From: Planctomycetota bacterium | GTDB lineage: Bacteria; Planctomycetota; Phycisphaerae; WQYP01 | Assembly: GCA_021785155.1 (NCBI GenBank) | Contig: JAJYGE010000535.1 | Span: 1 to 5,892 of the forward strand | Length of the DNA: 5,892 nucleotides | Direction: 5' to 3' | In this document: piece after piece, positions 1-5,758 of the stretch | Layout: each line of letters begins with the position of its first letter | Numbering within the stretch: position 1 is the stretch's first letter | The notes under the pieces: generated by a model | The model's input: only the letters and a program-made list of their open reading frames with translations | Database searches by the model: none | Told to the model about the DNA's origin: nothing | Program-made: the position numbers and the translations under genes

Positions 1-1214
1 GTGTACGCCCCCGTATACCATATTTTTGTCAGCAACGGATCAGAACAGGCAAACGCCCCACGGTATTTCACCGGATAATATTTGAAATCCAGCCGCAGGC
101 GATTGAGTTTAATCGGTCCGGGACCACTGAAAGCCACTGTGGCATAACGAAAGGCGCTGTAGGGGGTGGATTGGGTTATCCCACCGGCCAAGTTAAGCGT
201 ATGTACTCCACCCCACGGCCCATGTAAGGCTTCACCACGCGATTCTCCGGTGCCAATGGCGACCGTCCCGCCGCTGCCGCGCACTTGAATGCGACCGGCC
301 ACTTCCTGGCCAAAACTGATCAGCAACTCCGGGTGCAACTTGGAATCGGAGCCAGTCACCACCAGATGAACTACATGGGCGGGAGCCAGCAGGGATCGTC
401 CGGCATAATCGGGGCGGATCTTGGTGATATTTTCTTTACTTAGCGATGCCGCCACTGTCGAAAGGCCACTAAAATCCGCACGTCCGTGCAGTACGGCGAC
501 GCGCAGCGATTGAAAGTAAAGGTGCGCGAGATATGAACAGTGAATCGGCCAGGGATTCACGCCATTGCCCCACGGGCCGCTACCATAGGCAGCTTCCACC
601 GTCGCATAAGGCCACGCCGAATCATCGAATTGCTTTTTGATCCATTGCATTCCGGTTGGCACACGGTAGGCCACTCGCCAATGGCGATCCGTAACGGCCA
701 GAGGTTGGCGATTGCTCATCATGGCCAGCAGCACGCCAGCCGAAGATGTATCATTTTTAGCCCGGACGGCGATGATATTTTCACCCGGATGTAACAAGGC
801 GGCCACCGAAACCTTACGTGCTCGCCTCCAGACCTCGTTGTGTTTGTGGAAGGTACTGATTATTTTCCGGCCATTCAAAAACACTTCTAAATGGTTGTCC
901 GCCGTGGCGTATAGCTCGACGGTCCTGGGAATTTTACTTAGCTTGAATGAATCACGCAGATAGATAATCTGATTATTCTTGGTTTGGGCGGCCCATATCC
1001 AGGAGGGAATCACGGTTGGCTGTGCCACCAACGTCGGCACCGGTACGCCGTAAGATGGATCCAAGGTAGGCGGGCGATCCGCCCACGCCGGTACCGCGGA
1101 ACCAGCCAGAACCGGTGATCCGGAACGGAAAAGCAATCCGGAAATGAATAACACCATCGCAATGGCAAAACGGTTGTTCCGAAAAATCAACCCTAACGTG
1201 TGCTTCAAGGCCAT
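1..1214 (-). CDS. GH78-like alpha-L-rhamnosidase, N-terminal part (cut by window edge)
   Basis: The minus-strand frame is open from ATG at 1214 to the window edge: 404 codons plus two bases, no stop. Residues 1-45 look like an export signal: RNNR at 12-15, a hydrophobic run from F16 to F29, then small residues with possible cleavage near VLA-GS (35-39) or AWA-D (43-46). Residues about 68-165 resemble the beta-sandwich of large exported glycosidases: 'PSWIWA' at 70-75, 'LEVFLNGRKI' at 109-118, 'LHPGENIIAV' at 141-150. Residues 380-404 carry the signature that precedes the catalytic (alpha/alpha)6 barrel in GH78 enzymes: 'YRGAFACSDPLLTKIWYTGAY'-type sequence with C390, S391, D392, W399. Family members release terminal L-rhamnose from plant or algal polysaccharides and glycosides. 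The catalytic acids lie outside the window, so activity is inferred. GGAG nine bases upstream supports the start. A GH106 or other rhamnosidase-like protein is less likely. Confidence 0.82.
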   Translation of the reverse strand, partial: MALKHTLGLIFRNNRFAIAMVLFISGLLFRSGSPVLAGSAVPAWADRPPTLDPSYGVPVPTLVAQPTVIPSWIWAAQTKNNQIIYLRDSFKLSKIPRTVELYATADNHLEVFLNGRKIISTFHKHNEVWRRARKVSVAALLHPGENIIAVRAKNDTSSAGVLLAMMSNRQPLAVTDRHWRVAYRVPTGMQWIKKQFDDSAWPYATVEAAYGSGPWGNGVNPWPIHCSYLAHLYFQSLRVAVLHGRADFSGLSTVAASLSKENITKIRPDYAGRSLLAPAHVVHLVVTGSDSKLHPELLISFGQEVAGRIQVRGSGGTVAIGTGESRGEALHGPWGGVHTLNLAGGITQSTPYSAFRYATVAFSGPGPIKLNRLRLDFKYYPVKYRGAFACSDPLLTKIWYTGAY

Positions 1215-1223
1215 TTAATTAAA

Positions 1224-1227
1224 CTCC
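1224..1227 (-). promoter_or_regulatory. Ribosome binding site of the GH78-like gene
   Basis: On the minus strand the sequence reads TTTTGGAG, then nine bases (TTTAATTAA), then ATG at 1214. GGAG matches the anti-Shine-Dalgarno core, and the AT-rich spacer suits an exposed start codon. No upstream in-frame ATG competes. A loose -10-like TTATAA lies at 1245-1250 but has no good -35 partner, so I do not call a promoter. Confidence 0.6.
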
Positions 1228-1375
1228 AAAACAATTTACCGGGTTTATAACTTTCTAACAATAATGCCATCACCGCGGTTTACATGGCGCAAGGCAAAAA
1301 TGATGCCCCATATCCCAGCGACAATAAACACCCTCGTGCTCTGGCATTGCTCGTCACGGATACTTTCTCAGATCA

Positions 1376-2299
1376 TTAATGATCGCGCCGCGCCAATTCA
1401 TGCACCAATTGCACCAGCGGCTCGGCCGTCGGGCCAAGTCGGGCCGCCATCGTCTGGGCGATTTCCACCTGCCGCGCCAGATGATGGCGCGATTCCTCAA
1501 CCCCCAGCAATGACGGATACGTCAGCTTGCCGATTGCCGCATCCTTACCGGTTTTTTTTCCCAGCGTTTCCGCCGTTGACGTGGCATCCAGCAGATCATC
1601 AACAATTTGAAACGCCAGACCAATGGCCCGCCCCAAGGCATCAATGATTTGCATATCCGCATCAGAAACACCGCCGGATAACGCCCCCATCCGACATGCC
1701 GCATTTATTAACGCCCCTGTTTTCATGCGGTGAATGCGTTGCAGATGGTCCAAATTTCCCCGTCCACCGTGGCTTTTTTCCTGGGGATAGCACGTATCAA
1801 GAACCTGCCCGCCGATCATGCCCGCGGCACCAGTCGCCCGGCCCAATTCCCGCACCAGCCGCATCGCCAATTTGGCATCAGCCACCCGTTCCGCCAAAAG
1901 CTCGAACGCCATGGTGTTCATCGTGTCACCGGCCAAAATCGCCACCGCATCACCATACACTTTATGATTCGTCGGTCGCCCGCGCCGCAGATCGTCATTA
2001 TCCATCGCTGGAAGATCATCATGCACCAGCGAAAAGCAATGGATCAACTCCAGCGCTCCAGCCGCCGGCAACGCCAGATTCTCATCGCCTCCCACCGCCC
2101 GGCAGGACAGTAAAGCCAAGGCCGGACGGATTCGCTTGCCCGGGCCAAAAAGGCTGTAGGCAATGGACTCCATGAGCACCGGCGGCGCGTCGTGAACTTC
2201 CGCCAGCCATTGCCGGAGAAATTCATCCGTTTTCGCTGCCGCTGATTTGACCCTATCCATGACGTTACACTCTGATGCAGCCGTCGCTGATGTAACCAT
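1376..2299 (-). CDS. ispA: Farnesyl diphosphate synthase-type polyprenyl synthetase
   Basis: Protein of 307 residues, close to the usual 290-300 of bacterial IspA. Such enzymes condense dimethylallyl or geranyl diphosphate with isopentenyl diphosphate to make C15 farnesyl diphosphate, in the cytoplasm. Family marks in order: GKRIRP at 54-59 (substrate-binding K/R), the first Asp-rich motif DDLPAMD at 94-100 followed by NDDLRRGRPT, GGQVLD at 163-168, KTG at 193-195, and the second Asp-rich motif DDLLD at 234-238 with GKKTGKD just after. The residue five before the first motif is aromatic (F89), where E. coli IspA has Tyr. This favours a C15 product over C20, but geranylgeranyl diphosphate synthase remains possible. 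The start at 2299 has AAGGAGG four bases upstream and a TATAAT box 27 bases away; a second Met at residue 14 (2260) lacks such a site. No xseB or dxs, the common partners of ispA, lies next to it. The TAA stop sits inside a 14-base palindrome. Confidence 0.93.
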   Translation of the reverse strand: MVTSATAASECNVMDRVKSAAAKTDEFLRQWLAEVHDAPPVLMESIAYSLFGPGKRIRPALALLSCRAVGGDENLALPAAGALELIHCFSLVHDDLPAMDNDDLRRGRPTNHKVYGDAVAILAGDTMNTMAFELLAERVADAKLAMRLVRELGRATGAAGMIGGQVLDTCYPQEKSHGGRGNLDHLQRIHRMKTGALINAACRMGALSGGVSDADMQIIDALGRAIGLAFQIVDDLLDATSTAETLGKKTGKDAAIGKLTYPSLLGVEESRHHLARQVEIAQTMAARLGPTAEPLVQLVHELARRDH

Positions 2300-2303
2300 A
2301 ATA

Positions 2304-2310
2304 CCTCCTT
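2304..2310 (-). promoter_or_regulatory. Strong Shine-Dalgarno sequence of ispA
   Basis: The minus strand reads AAGGAGG, then TATT, then ATG at 2299. The seven-base match to the 16S rRNA tail is the best in the window, though the four-base spacer is short. It decides the start at 2299 over the internal Met codon at 2260. Confidence 0.75.
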
Positions 2311-2326
2311 CATCATCCGCCTAAAA

Positions 2327-2332
2327 ATTATA
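2327..2332 (-). promoter_or_regulatory. Probable -10 box of the ispA promoter
   Basis: A perfect TATAAT on the minus strand lies 27 bases upstream of the ispA start codon, which would give a leader of roughly 20 bases that includes the AAGGAGG site. No convincing TTGACA-like -35 hexamer is found 16-18 bases further upstream, so the promoter may depend on an activator or on other contacts. The assignment rests on the consensus match and position only. Confidence 0.5.
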
Positions 2333-2457
2333 CCGCATATCCCCGGTTTTCGCATACAGAATTTCCGCCCGGAGCACAAATCCAAACCGGTACCGTGTAA
2401 CACAACCCCCGCGGCCCGACATCCGGAATACTGGTAAATATGCCGCCCTTCCGCGAT

Positions 2458-2463
2458 GATAAT
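2458..2463 (+). promoter_or_regulatory. Possible -10 box for the CMD-family gene
   Basis: GATAAT at this position, in the context TGATAAT, is the best -10-like hexamer on the plus strand of the divergent gap and would give a leader of about 30 bases. No clear -35 element accompanies it, so this is a weak call. The start at 2502 has only a modest site, GAG, seven bases upstream. Confidence 0.25.
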
Positions 2464-2501
2464 TCCGGCGAAAATGAGCTTCCGTCGGAAAAGAGATAAT
2501 T

Positions 2502-2903
2502 ATGACCACATCACGTTATGACATCGGCTGGGCAAAACTACGGGAAATTCACGGCCAATACGGCCCGGCGGTGCTCGATCGCCTCAATGACATCGCGCCG
2601 GAACTCAAGCAATGGGTCATTGAGTTCGCGTTTGGAGAGGTATACAGCAGACCACAGTTGGATCTTAAATCACGCCAAATTGCGACACTCGCGGCGCTGG
2701 TCTGCCTGCATCATGGAGGTGCTGAACTCAAGGCTCATGTCCGGGGGGCCATTCAAGCCGGCTGCTCCCGGCAGGAAGTCATCGAAGTGGTGATGCAGAT
2801 GGCGATTTATGCCGGTTTTCCAGCGGCGATCACGGCGATGGCCTCCGTTCGGGAAGCATTTACGGAGCTGGATGCAGGCGTGGAAGAGCCGCGGCAGATA
2901 TGA
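2502..2903 (+). CDS. Carboxymuconolactone decarboxylase (CMD) family protein
   Basis: A 133-residue, all-helical small protein typical in length for single-domain CMD proteins, which usually form trimers or hexamers. Recognisable blocks are 'YSRPQLDLKSRQIATLAALV' at 48-67, 'LKAHVRGAIQAGCSRQEVIE' at 77-96 and 'VMQMAIYAGFPAAITAM' at 98-113. Together these match gamma-carboxymuconolactone decarboxylase (PcaC)-like proteins. H79 corresponds to the conserved His of that family. The CxxC pair of the AhpD peroxidase-reductase branch is absent: cysteines are single, at 68 and 88. Thiol-disulfide chemistry of the AhpD kind is therefore unlikely. No protocatechuate or other aromatic degradation genes lie in the window, so a role in the beta-ketoadipate pathway cannot be inferred, and many such stand-alone proteins have no known substrate. 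It is the only plus-strand gene, divergent from ispA. No plus-strand terminator with a T tract was seen after it. Confidence 0.88.
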   Translation: MTTSRYDIGWAKLREIHGQYGPAVLDRLNDIAPELKQWVIEFAFGEVYSRPQLDLKSRQIATLAALVCLHHGGAELKAHVRGAIQAGCSRQEVIEVVMQMAIYAGFPAAITAMASVREAFTELDAGVEEPRQI

Positions 2904-2906
2904 CGG

Positions 2907-2932
2907 AAAAAGCCGAACCGCACGTTCCGGCT
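2907..2932 (-). terminator. Probable factor-independent terminator, minus strand
   Basis: Read on the minus strand, AGCCGGAAC (2932-2924), a five-base loop and GTTCGGCT (2918-2911) form a stem of eight pairs with one bulged base, followed directly by TTTTT (2911-2907, sharing one base with the stem). This is the layout of an intrinsic terminator for transcripts coming from the lipoprotein gene, whose stop is about 225 bases upstream. It lies just past the stop of the plus-strand CMD gene, and on that strand the hairpin has no T tract. Confidence 0.55.
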
Positions 2933-2991
2933 CATGACACAGTCGGGAAATATTTTCTTGTCGCGTAACTGAAACGTCATGGCCCGCGGCG

Positions 2992-3032
2992 GCGGCTGTT
3001 GCCGCAGAGCAGAGAATCCCGGCGCGCCGGGA
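2992..3032. repeat. Two GC-rich inverted repeats in the convergent gap
   Basis: The first is GCGGC at 2992-2996, a TGTT loop, and GCCGC at 3001-3005. The second is a perfect 16-base palindrome, TCCCGGCGCGCCGGGA, at 3017-3032, which can fold as a six-pair stem with a CGCG loop. Neither is followed by a T tract on either strand, so neither looks like an intrinsic terminator. They lie in the gap of 254 bases between the convergent CMD and lipoprotein genes. Confidence 0.6.
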
Positions 3033-3084
3033 CTGTCGCAAGATGAGGTAACCCCTGCGGTTCCCGTTCCCCTGCTCACCTGAT

Positions 3085-3100
3085 CCTCTGTTCCTCTGTT
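3085..3100. repeat. Short tandem repeat, CCTCTGTT twice
   Basis: Two exact copies of CCTCTGTT stand head to tail at 3085-3092 and 3093-3100. They sit in a longer pyrimidine-rich stretch (about 3057-3101) that also holds GTTCCC followed by GTTCCCC. On the minus strand this is a purine-rich 3' untranslated segment of the lipoprotein transcript. No function can be assigned. Confidence 0.5.
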
Positions 3101-3157
3101 CTAAAAAGGGGATGGGTCCCGATACGCTGGCTCGGATGTATTGCCACACCCCTTCGA

Positions 3158-3886
3158 TCAGCCCGTCGTGCTGAATTCCGACCGATGCGTTCGCAGCCAC
3201 CGCTGCCACGGCCCGGAATGTTGCGGGAATTTCTGGCCGGTCTGAACGGTTAAATCATCCCAGGCCGCCTGAACAATGGCGACATTTCGATCATCGAGAG
3301 CATTGATAAGCGTTTCAACCACCAGCCGCGTTTTGTAGGCTTTGAGTGCTTCCACCGCACAAATACGAACTTGCGCATCAGAATCACTTTGCGCGCACTT
3401 AATTAAATCCGGAATCAGAACGGGATTCGTCACATAGCACGCGGCCATCGCCGCGCACATCCGCACAAACTTGGATTTATCGCTTAGCGCTCTTTGCAGA
3501 TCAGGTGCCACGGCCGCCTGTCCCGATGTGCCCAGGGCAAGCGCGGCCTGTCCGCGCACCAGCGGGGAGGGGGATGATTGGGCCAGACGATACGCATCCA
3601 TGTATGGCTTCTCATGGCCCCACTTTTGTTTGGACATCCAGGCAATCGCCGCGCGCTGAGTATCCGGATTATCGGTGGCAAAAAGATTACGCGCCTGATT
3701 CACAACGGAATGCCCGCCTTGAACATGCTTAAGCCAGTTCTGCACCAGAGAGTTAAAATTCTGTGGATCACTGTTGCCGGATGAACATCCCGACAGCATC
3801 ATCAAGGCCGCCATGAAGACCATGAAGATACTACGCGGCGGAAATCGGCCGGGGCTGCACCGCATACATGTTGAGACTTGATTCAT
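3158..3886 (-). CDS. HEAT-repeat lipoprotein
   Basis: Protein of 242 residues with a lipoprotein signal: basic N-terminus (R9, R14, R18), hydrophobic stretch about 20-32 and lipobox LSGC at 31-34, predicting lipidation of C34 and anchoring on the outside of the inner membrane or in the outer membrane. Residues about 71-216 consist of repeating helix pairs of the HEAT / PBS-lyase type, for example 'LVRGQAALALGTSGQ' at 109-123, 'FVRMCAAMAACYV' at 140-152 and 'QVRICAVEALKAY' at 172-184. Such solenoids bind other proteins. The tail 'TGQKFPQHSGPWQRWL' at 216-231 resembles C-termini I associate with planctomycete HEAT proteins (recollection). Its ATG overlaps the murI stop as ATGA, so translation is probably coupled to murI. 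Later Met codons at 8 and 22 are alternative starts, but all keep the lipobox. No catalytic motif was seen; partner and function are unknown. Confidence 0.85.
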   Translation of the reverse strand: MNQVSTCMRCSPGRFPPRSIFMVFMAALMMLSGCSSGNSDPQNFNSLVQNWLKHVQGGHSVVNQARNLFATDNPDTQRAAIAWMSKQKWGHEKPYMDAYRLAQSSPSPLVRGQAALALGTSGQAAVAPDLQRALSDKSKFVRMCAAMAACYVTNPVLIPDLIKCAQSDSDAQVRICAVEALKAYKTRLVVETLINALDDRNVAIVQAAWDDLTVQTGQKFPQHSGPWQRWLRTHRSEFSTTG

Positions 3887-4800
3887 AAATATTCCGTTGA
3901 CGCAGTTTCAAGCACCTCGGGGTCCACCCATACCGGCTGGGAAATGGACCGGCCCAGGAACCGATTCGCCAGACTTTCAAAACGCTGGCCCTGATCTGTG
4001 ACATAACACATCAGCGTGCCATTCTCCGGATCATCCGGATGCAATGCCGCCATTGTAGTAAGCTTTTCCCGAACTACCAAGGCCGTCTGATCCGCTGAAT
4101 CCACCAGTGTGGTCATCGGCCCCATCAGGCGGCTTATCGTTTTTGCATAGATGGGATAATGTGTGCAACCCAGAATCAGTGCCGGAGGATTCAGCGATTT
4201 CAGCGGTGCCAGATATTCCGTCAATACCGCCTGCACAACCGGGCTGTCTTCGGCCCGGCCTTCTTCAATCATCGGTACCAGCAATGGACAAGCCCGCCCC
4301 ACCAGATGCACCGCCGGATCACGCCGATTCACGGCCTGCACATACGCGCGACTCGCTATGGTCGCTTCGGTGGCCAACAGGCCAATAGCGCAATCGCCGT
4401 TTGGCCGTTGCCGCCGGGCCAGTCGCACAGCCGCTTCCGCGCCAGGTTCCAGCACGCCAATAACGGGTACGGGAAATTCATCCAGCAACTCCTCTAAGGC
4501 CGTGGCGCTGACCGTATTACACGCCACCACCAGGAGCTTGGGGTTCAATTGCATGAGAAACCGCAGACATTGCCGGGCGAATTGCAGGACGGTGCGTGGA
4601 GATTTTGTGCCGTAAGGCAGCCGCGCGGTGTCCCCGAAATAAATCAGCGATTCCGCCGGCAAATGGCGATGCAGTGCCTGTACCACGGTTAATCCGCCGA
4701 GGCCGGAATCAAACACGCCAATCGGGCGCATCGCGTCGATGGGATGGTCCGATTGTTTTTCCAGCGTTACCACAGTATTCACTTCCCTTGAATCCGGCAT
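3883..4800 (-). CDS. murI: Glutamate racemase
   Basis: MurI interconverts L- and D-glutamate in the cytoplasm, without a cofactor, to supply D-Glu to MurD for peptidoglycan. From the chosen start it has 305 residues, slightly long for a family usually near 260-290. Motifs: 'PIGVFDSGLGGLTV' at 26-39 (D31, S32 in the active site), 'YFGDTARLPYG' at 54-64, 'VVACNTVSA' at 91-99 with the first catalytic Cys C94, 'MIEEG' at 177-181, and 'ILGCTHYP' at 209-216 with the second catalytic Cys C212 and H214. Both catalytic cysteines are present, so it should be active. Start choice: ATG at 4800 has GGAG four bases upstream. An in-frame ATG at 4851 would add 17 Arg-rich residues but has only AGGA abutting it. 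Met 24 (4731) is nearest to the usual family N-terminus but has no ribosome site. The stop overlaps the lipoprotein start (ATGA). Confidence 0.94.
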   Translation of the reverse strand: MPDSREVNTVVTLEKQSDHPIDAMRPIGVFDSGLGGLTVVQALHRHLPAESLIYFGDTARLPYGTKSPRTVLQFARQCLRFLMQLNPKLLVVACNTVSATALEELLDEFPVPVIGVLEPGAEAAVRLARRQRPNGDCAIGLLATEATIASRAYVQAVNRRDPAVHLVGRACPLLVPMIEEGRAEDSPVVQAVLTEYLAPLKSLNPPALILGCTHYPIYAKTISRLMGPMTTLVDSADQTALVVREKLTTMAALHPDDPENGTLMCYVTDQGQRFESLANRFLGRSISQPVWVDPEVLETASTEYL

Positions 4801-4804
4801 GCGT

Positions 4805-4808
4805 CTCC
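4805..4808 (-). promoter_or_regulatory. Ribosome binding site favouring the murI start at 4800
   Basis: The minus strand reads TTTTTGGAG, then ACGC, then ATG at 4800. The spacer of four bases is short but equals that of ispA in this window. It is better placed than the AGGA directly next to the upstream ATG at 4851, and it supports the shorter MurI. Confidence 0.5.
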
Positions 4809-4866
4809 AAAAACGCGATAGTCCGGGGCCGCGCCGGCAATTTCTTTTCATTCCTACGCCGTGATC

Positions 4867-4872
4867 TTTATA
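4867..4872 (-). promoter_or_regulatory. Possible -10 box upstream of murI
   Basis: On the minus strand the run TTAATATAAAG contains TATAAA here, inside the gap between comF and murI. A TTGAGA lies only 14 bases upstream, too close for a good -35. The gap shows no terminator after comF, so murI may be read both from comF and from its own weak promoter. The call rests on AT-richness and position only. Confidence 0.25.
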
Positions 4873-4969
4873 TTAACGCCAGTTGCTCTCAATGCCCAGC
4901 CAGTGCCATACGTTTGGACTCAACGGGCACCCCCGACTGAACAAACTCACCTGACACCCTTTGCTCTGA

Positions 4970-5758
4970 CTAACTTTTTAGCGTTGCGGGAATCGGCGTT
5001 GCATCCGCGACCGCCAGCACAATCGCGTTGATGGTGGCCGGACGCATACCCGCCGGCGCGTTGCGTAAAGCCGATGCGGCGGCATGAAGCGTTGCTCCAG
5101 TGGTGCAGACATCATCCACCAGCCAGACATGCAAGCCCGATAGGTCAACTCCCTTACGCATAAGAAATGCGCCGCGCAGATTATCCAGACGCGCGGTAGC
5201 GCTTTGCATGGCGGTTTGCGCTTTGGTGGAGCGCCGGCGCCGCAGCAGATCATCACATGGAACATCAACAAGGCGCGATAATTCCAAGGCCAATTCAAAC
5301 GCCTGATTAAACCCCCGCCGCCACTGCCGCGCCCAATGCAGCGGCACGGGTATCAGTTGATCCATCGGCCCGGCTTCGGCATGGTGCAGCGCTGCGGCCA
5401 TCCAGGGTGCCAATATGGGGGCCAGCGCCCAATGGCGCGCGAATTTCAGACTGTGAATCAGGCGGCTTAGCGGGCCATTGAGCGTGCCAACGCGAACCAG
5501 ACGATCCAGCCCCAACTTGCGATGCGGGCAATGTTGACAGCTTCCGCGTGCGGCATAAGGTCCCAGTGTGCCGCCGCAGCGTTGGCAATATGGCCATAGC
5601 ATTTGGGCCTCCAACAAAGCCCGAATCGGCCCCGCCAAGCCCTTGTCGGCTGGCTCAATACTTTCACCGGTCACCCAGCACGTTGGCGGAAAAAGCGCCG
5701 CCAGCGGTTGTGGCCGGGGGCGGACGACGCCGTCACTGCGGACGTGCTTTTCGCTCAT
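4970..5758 (-). CDS. comF: ComF family phosphoribosyltransferase-like protein
   Basis: A 262-residue protein of ComF/GntX type, cytoplasmic. The N-terminus holds a zinc-ribbon-like set of cysteines: C27, then C58-x2-C61 ('YCQRCGG') and C74-x2-C77 ('CQHC'). It continues with 'IHSLKFARHWALAPILAPWM' at 101-120, a typical ComF block (commonly 'KY.g...la..l...'), and 'VPLHWARQWRRGFNQAFELA' at 138-157. Last is the phosphoribosyl-diphosphate loop 'VWLVDDVCTTGATL' at 211-224. In naturally competent bacteria ComF helps DNA uptake or processing of incoming single strands, but homologues are widespread and no other competence gene is visible here. Start: ATG at 5758 overlaps the stop of the preceding gene as ATGA, with GGGAG ten bases upstream. 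A GTG at 5848 would give 292 residues, but its extra 30 codons run over the preceding gene's coding sequence and lack family similarity. Confidence 0.9.
   Translation of the reverse strand: MSEKHVRSDGVVRPRPQPLAALFPPTCWVTGESIEPADKGLAGPIRALLEAQMLWPYCQRCGGTLGPYAARGSCQHCPHRKLGLDRLVRVGTLNGPLSRLIHSLKFARHWALAPILAPWMAAALHHAEAGPMDQLIPVPLHWARQWRRGFNQAFELALELSRLVDVPCDDLLRRRRSTKAQTAMQSATARLDNLRGAFLMRKGVDLSGLHVWLVDDVCTTGATLHAAASALRNAPAGMRPATINAIVLAVADATPIPATLKS

Noticed and set aside
540..963. Two plus-strand frames of 84 and 83 codons within the left 1.2 kb
   Set aside because: The minus strand carries a continuous 404-codon frame with a signal peptide and GH78 signature over the same bases, so these are shadows.
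1696..2175. Plus-strand frames of 159 and 127 codons within ispA
   Set aside because: They are antisense to a gene with complete family motifs, and their products are rich in Pro, Arg and His, as expected of opposite-strand readings of GC-rich coding DNA.
2502..2903. Naming the CMD gene pcaC or ahpD
   Set aside because: The CxxC of AhpD is missing, and nothing in the context supports protocatechuate catabolism, so only the family name is justified.
3103..3120. Small hairpin GGGA/TCCC with a T5 tail as the main terminator of the lipoprotein gene
   Set aside because: The stem has only four pairs. The hairpin at 2907-2932 is a much better candidate, so this one is mentioned only within the structured gap.
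2670..3209. A 179-codon minus-strand frame across the CMD gene and the convergent gap
   Set aside because: It runs antisense through the well-supported CMD gene, crosses the hairpin-rich gap and overlaps the end of the lipoprotein gene. Its composition is Arg-rich and low-complexity, with no recognisable domain.
4163..4615. Plus-strand frame of 150 codons opposite murI
   Set aside because: It is antisense to murI across its catalytic region and its Arg, Ser and Ala-rich composition shows no domain.
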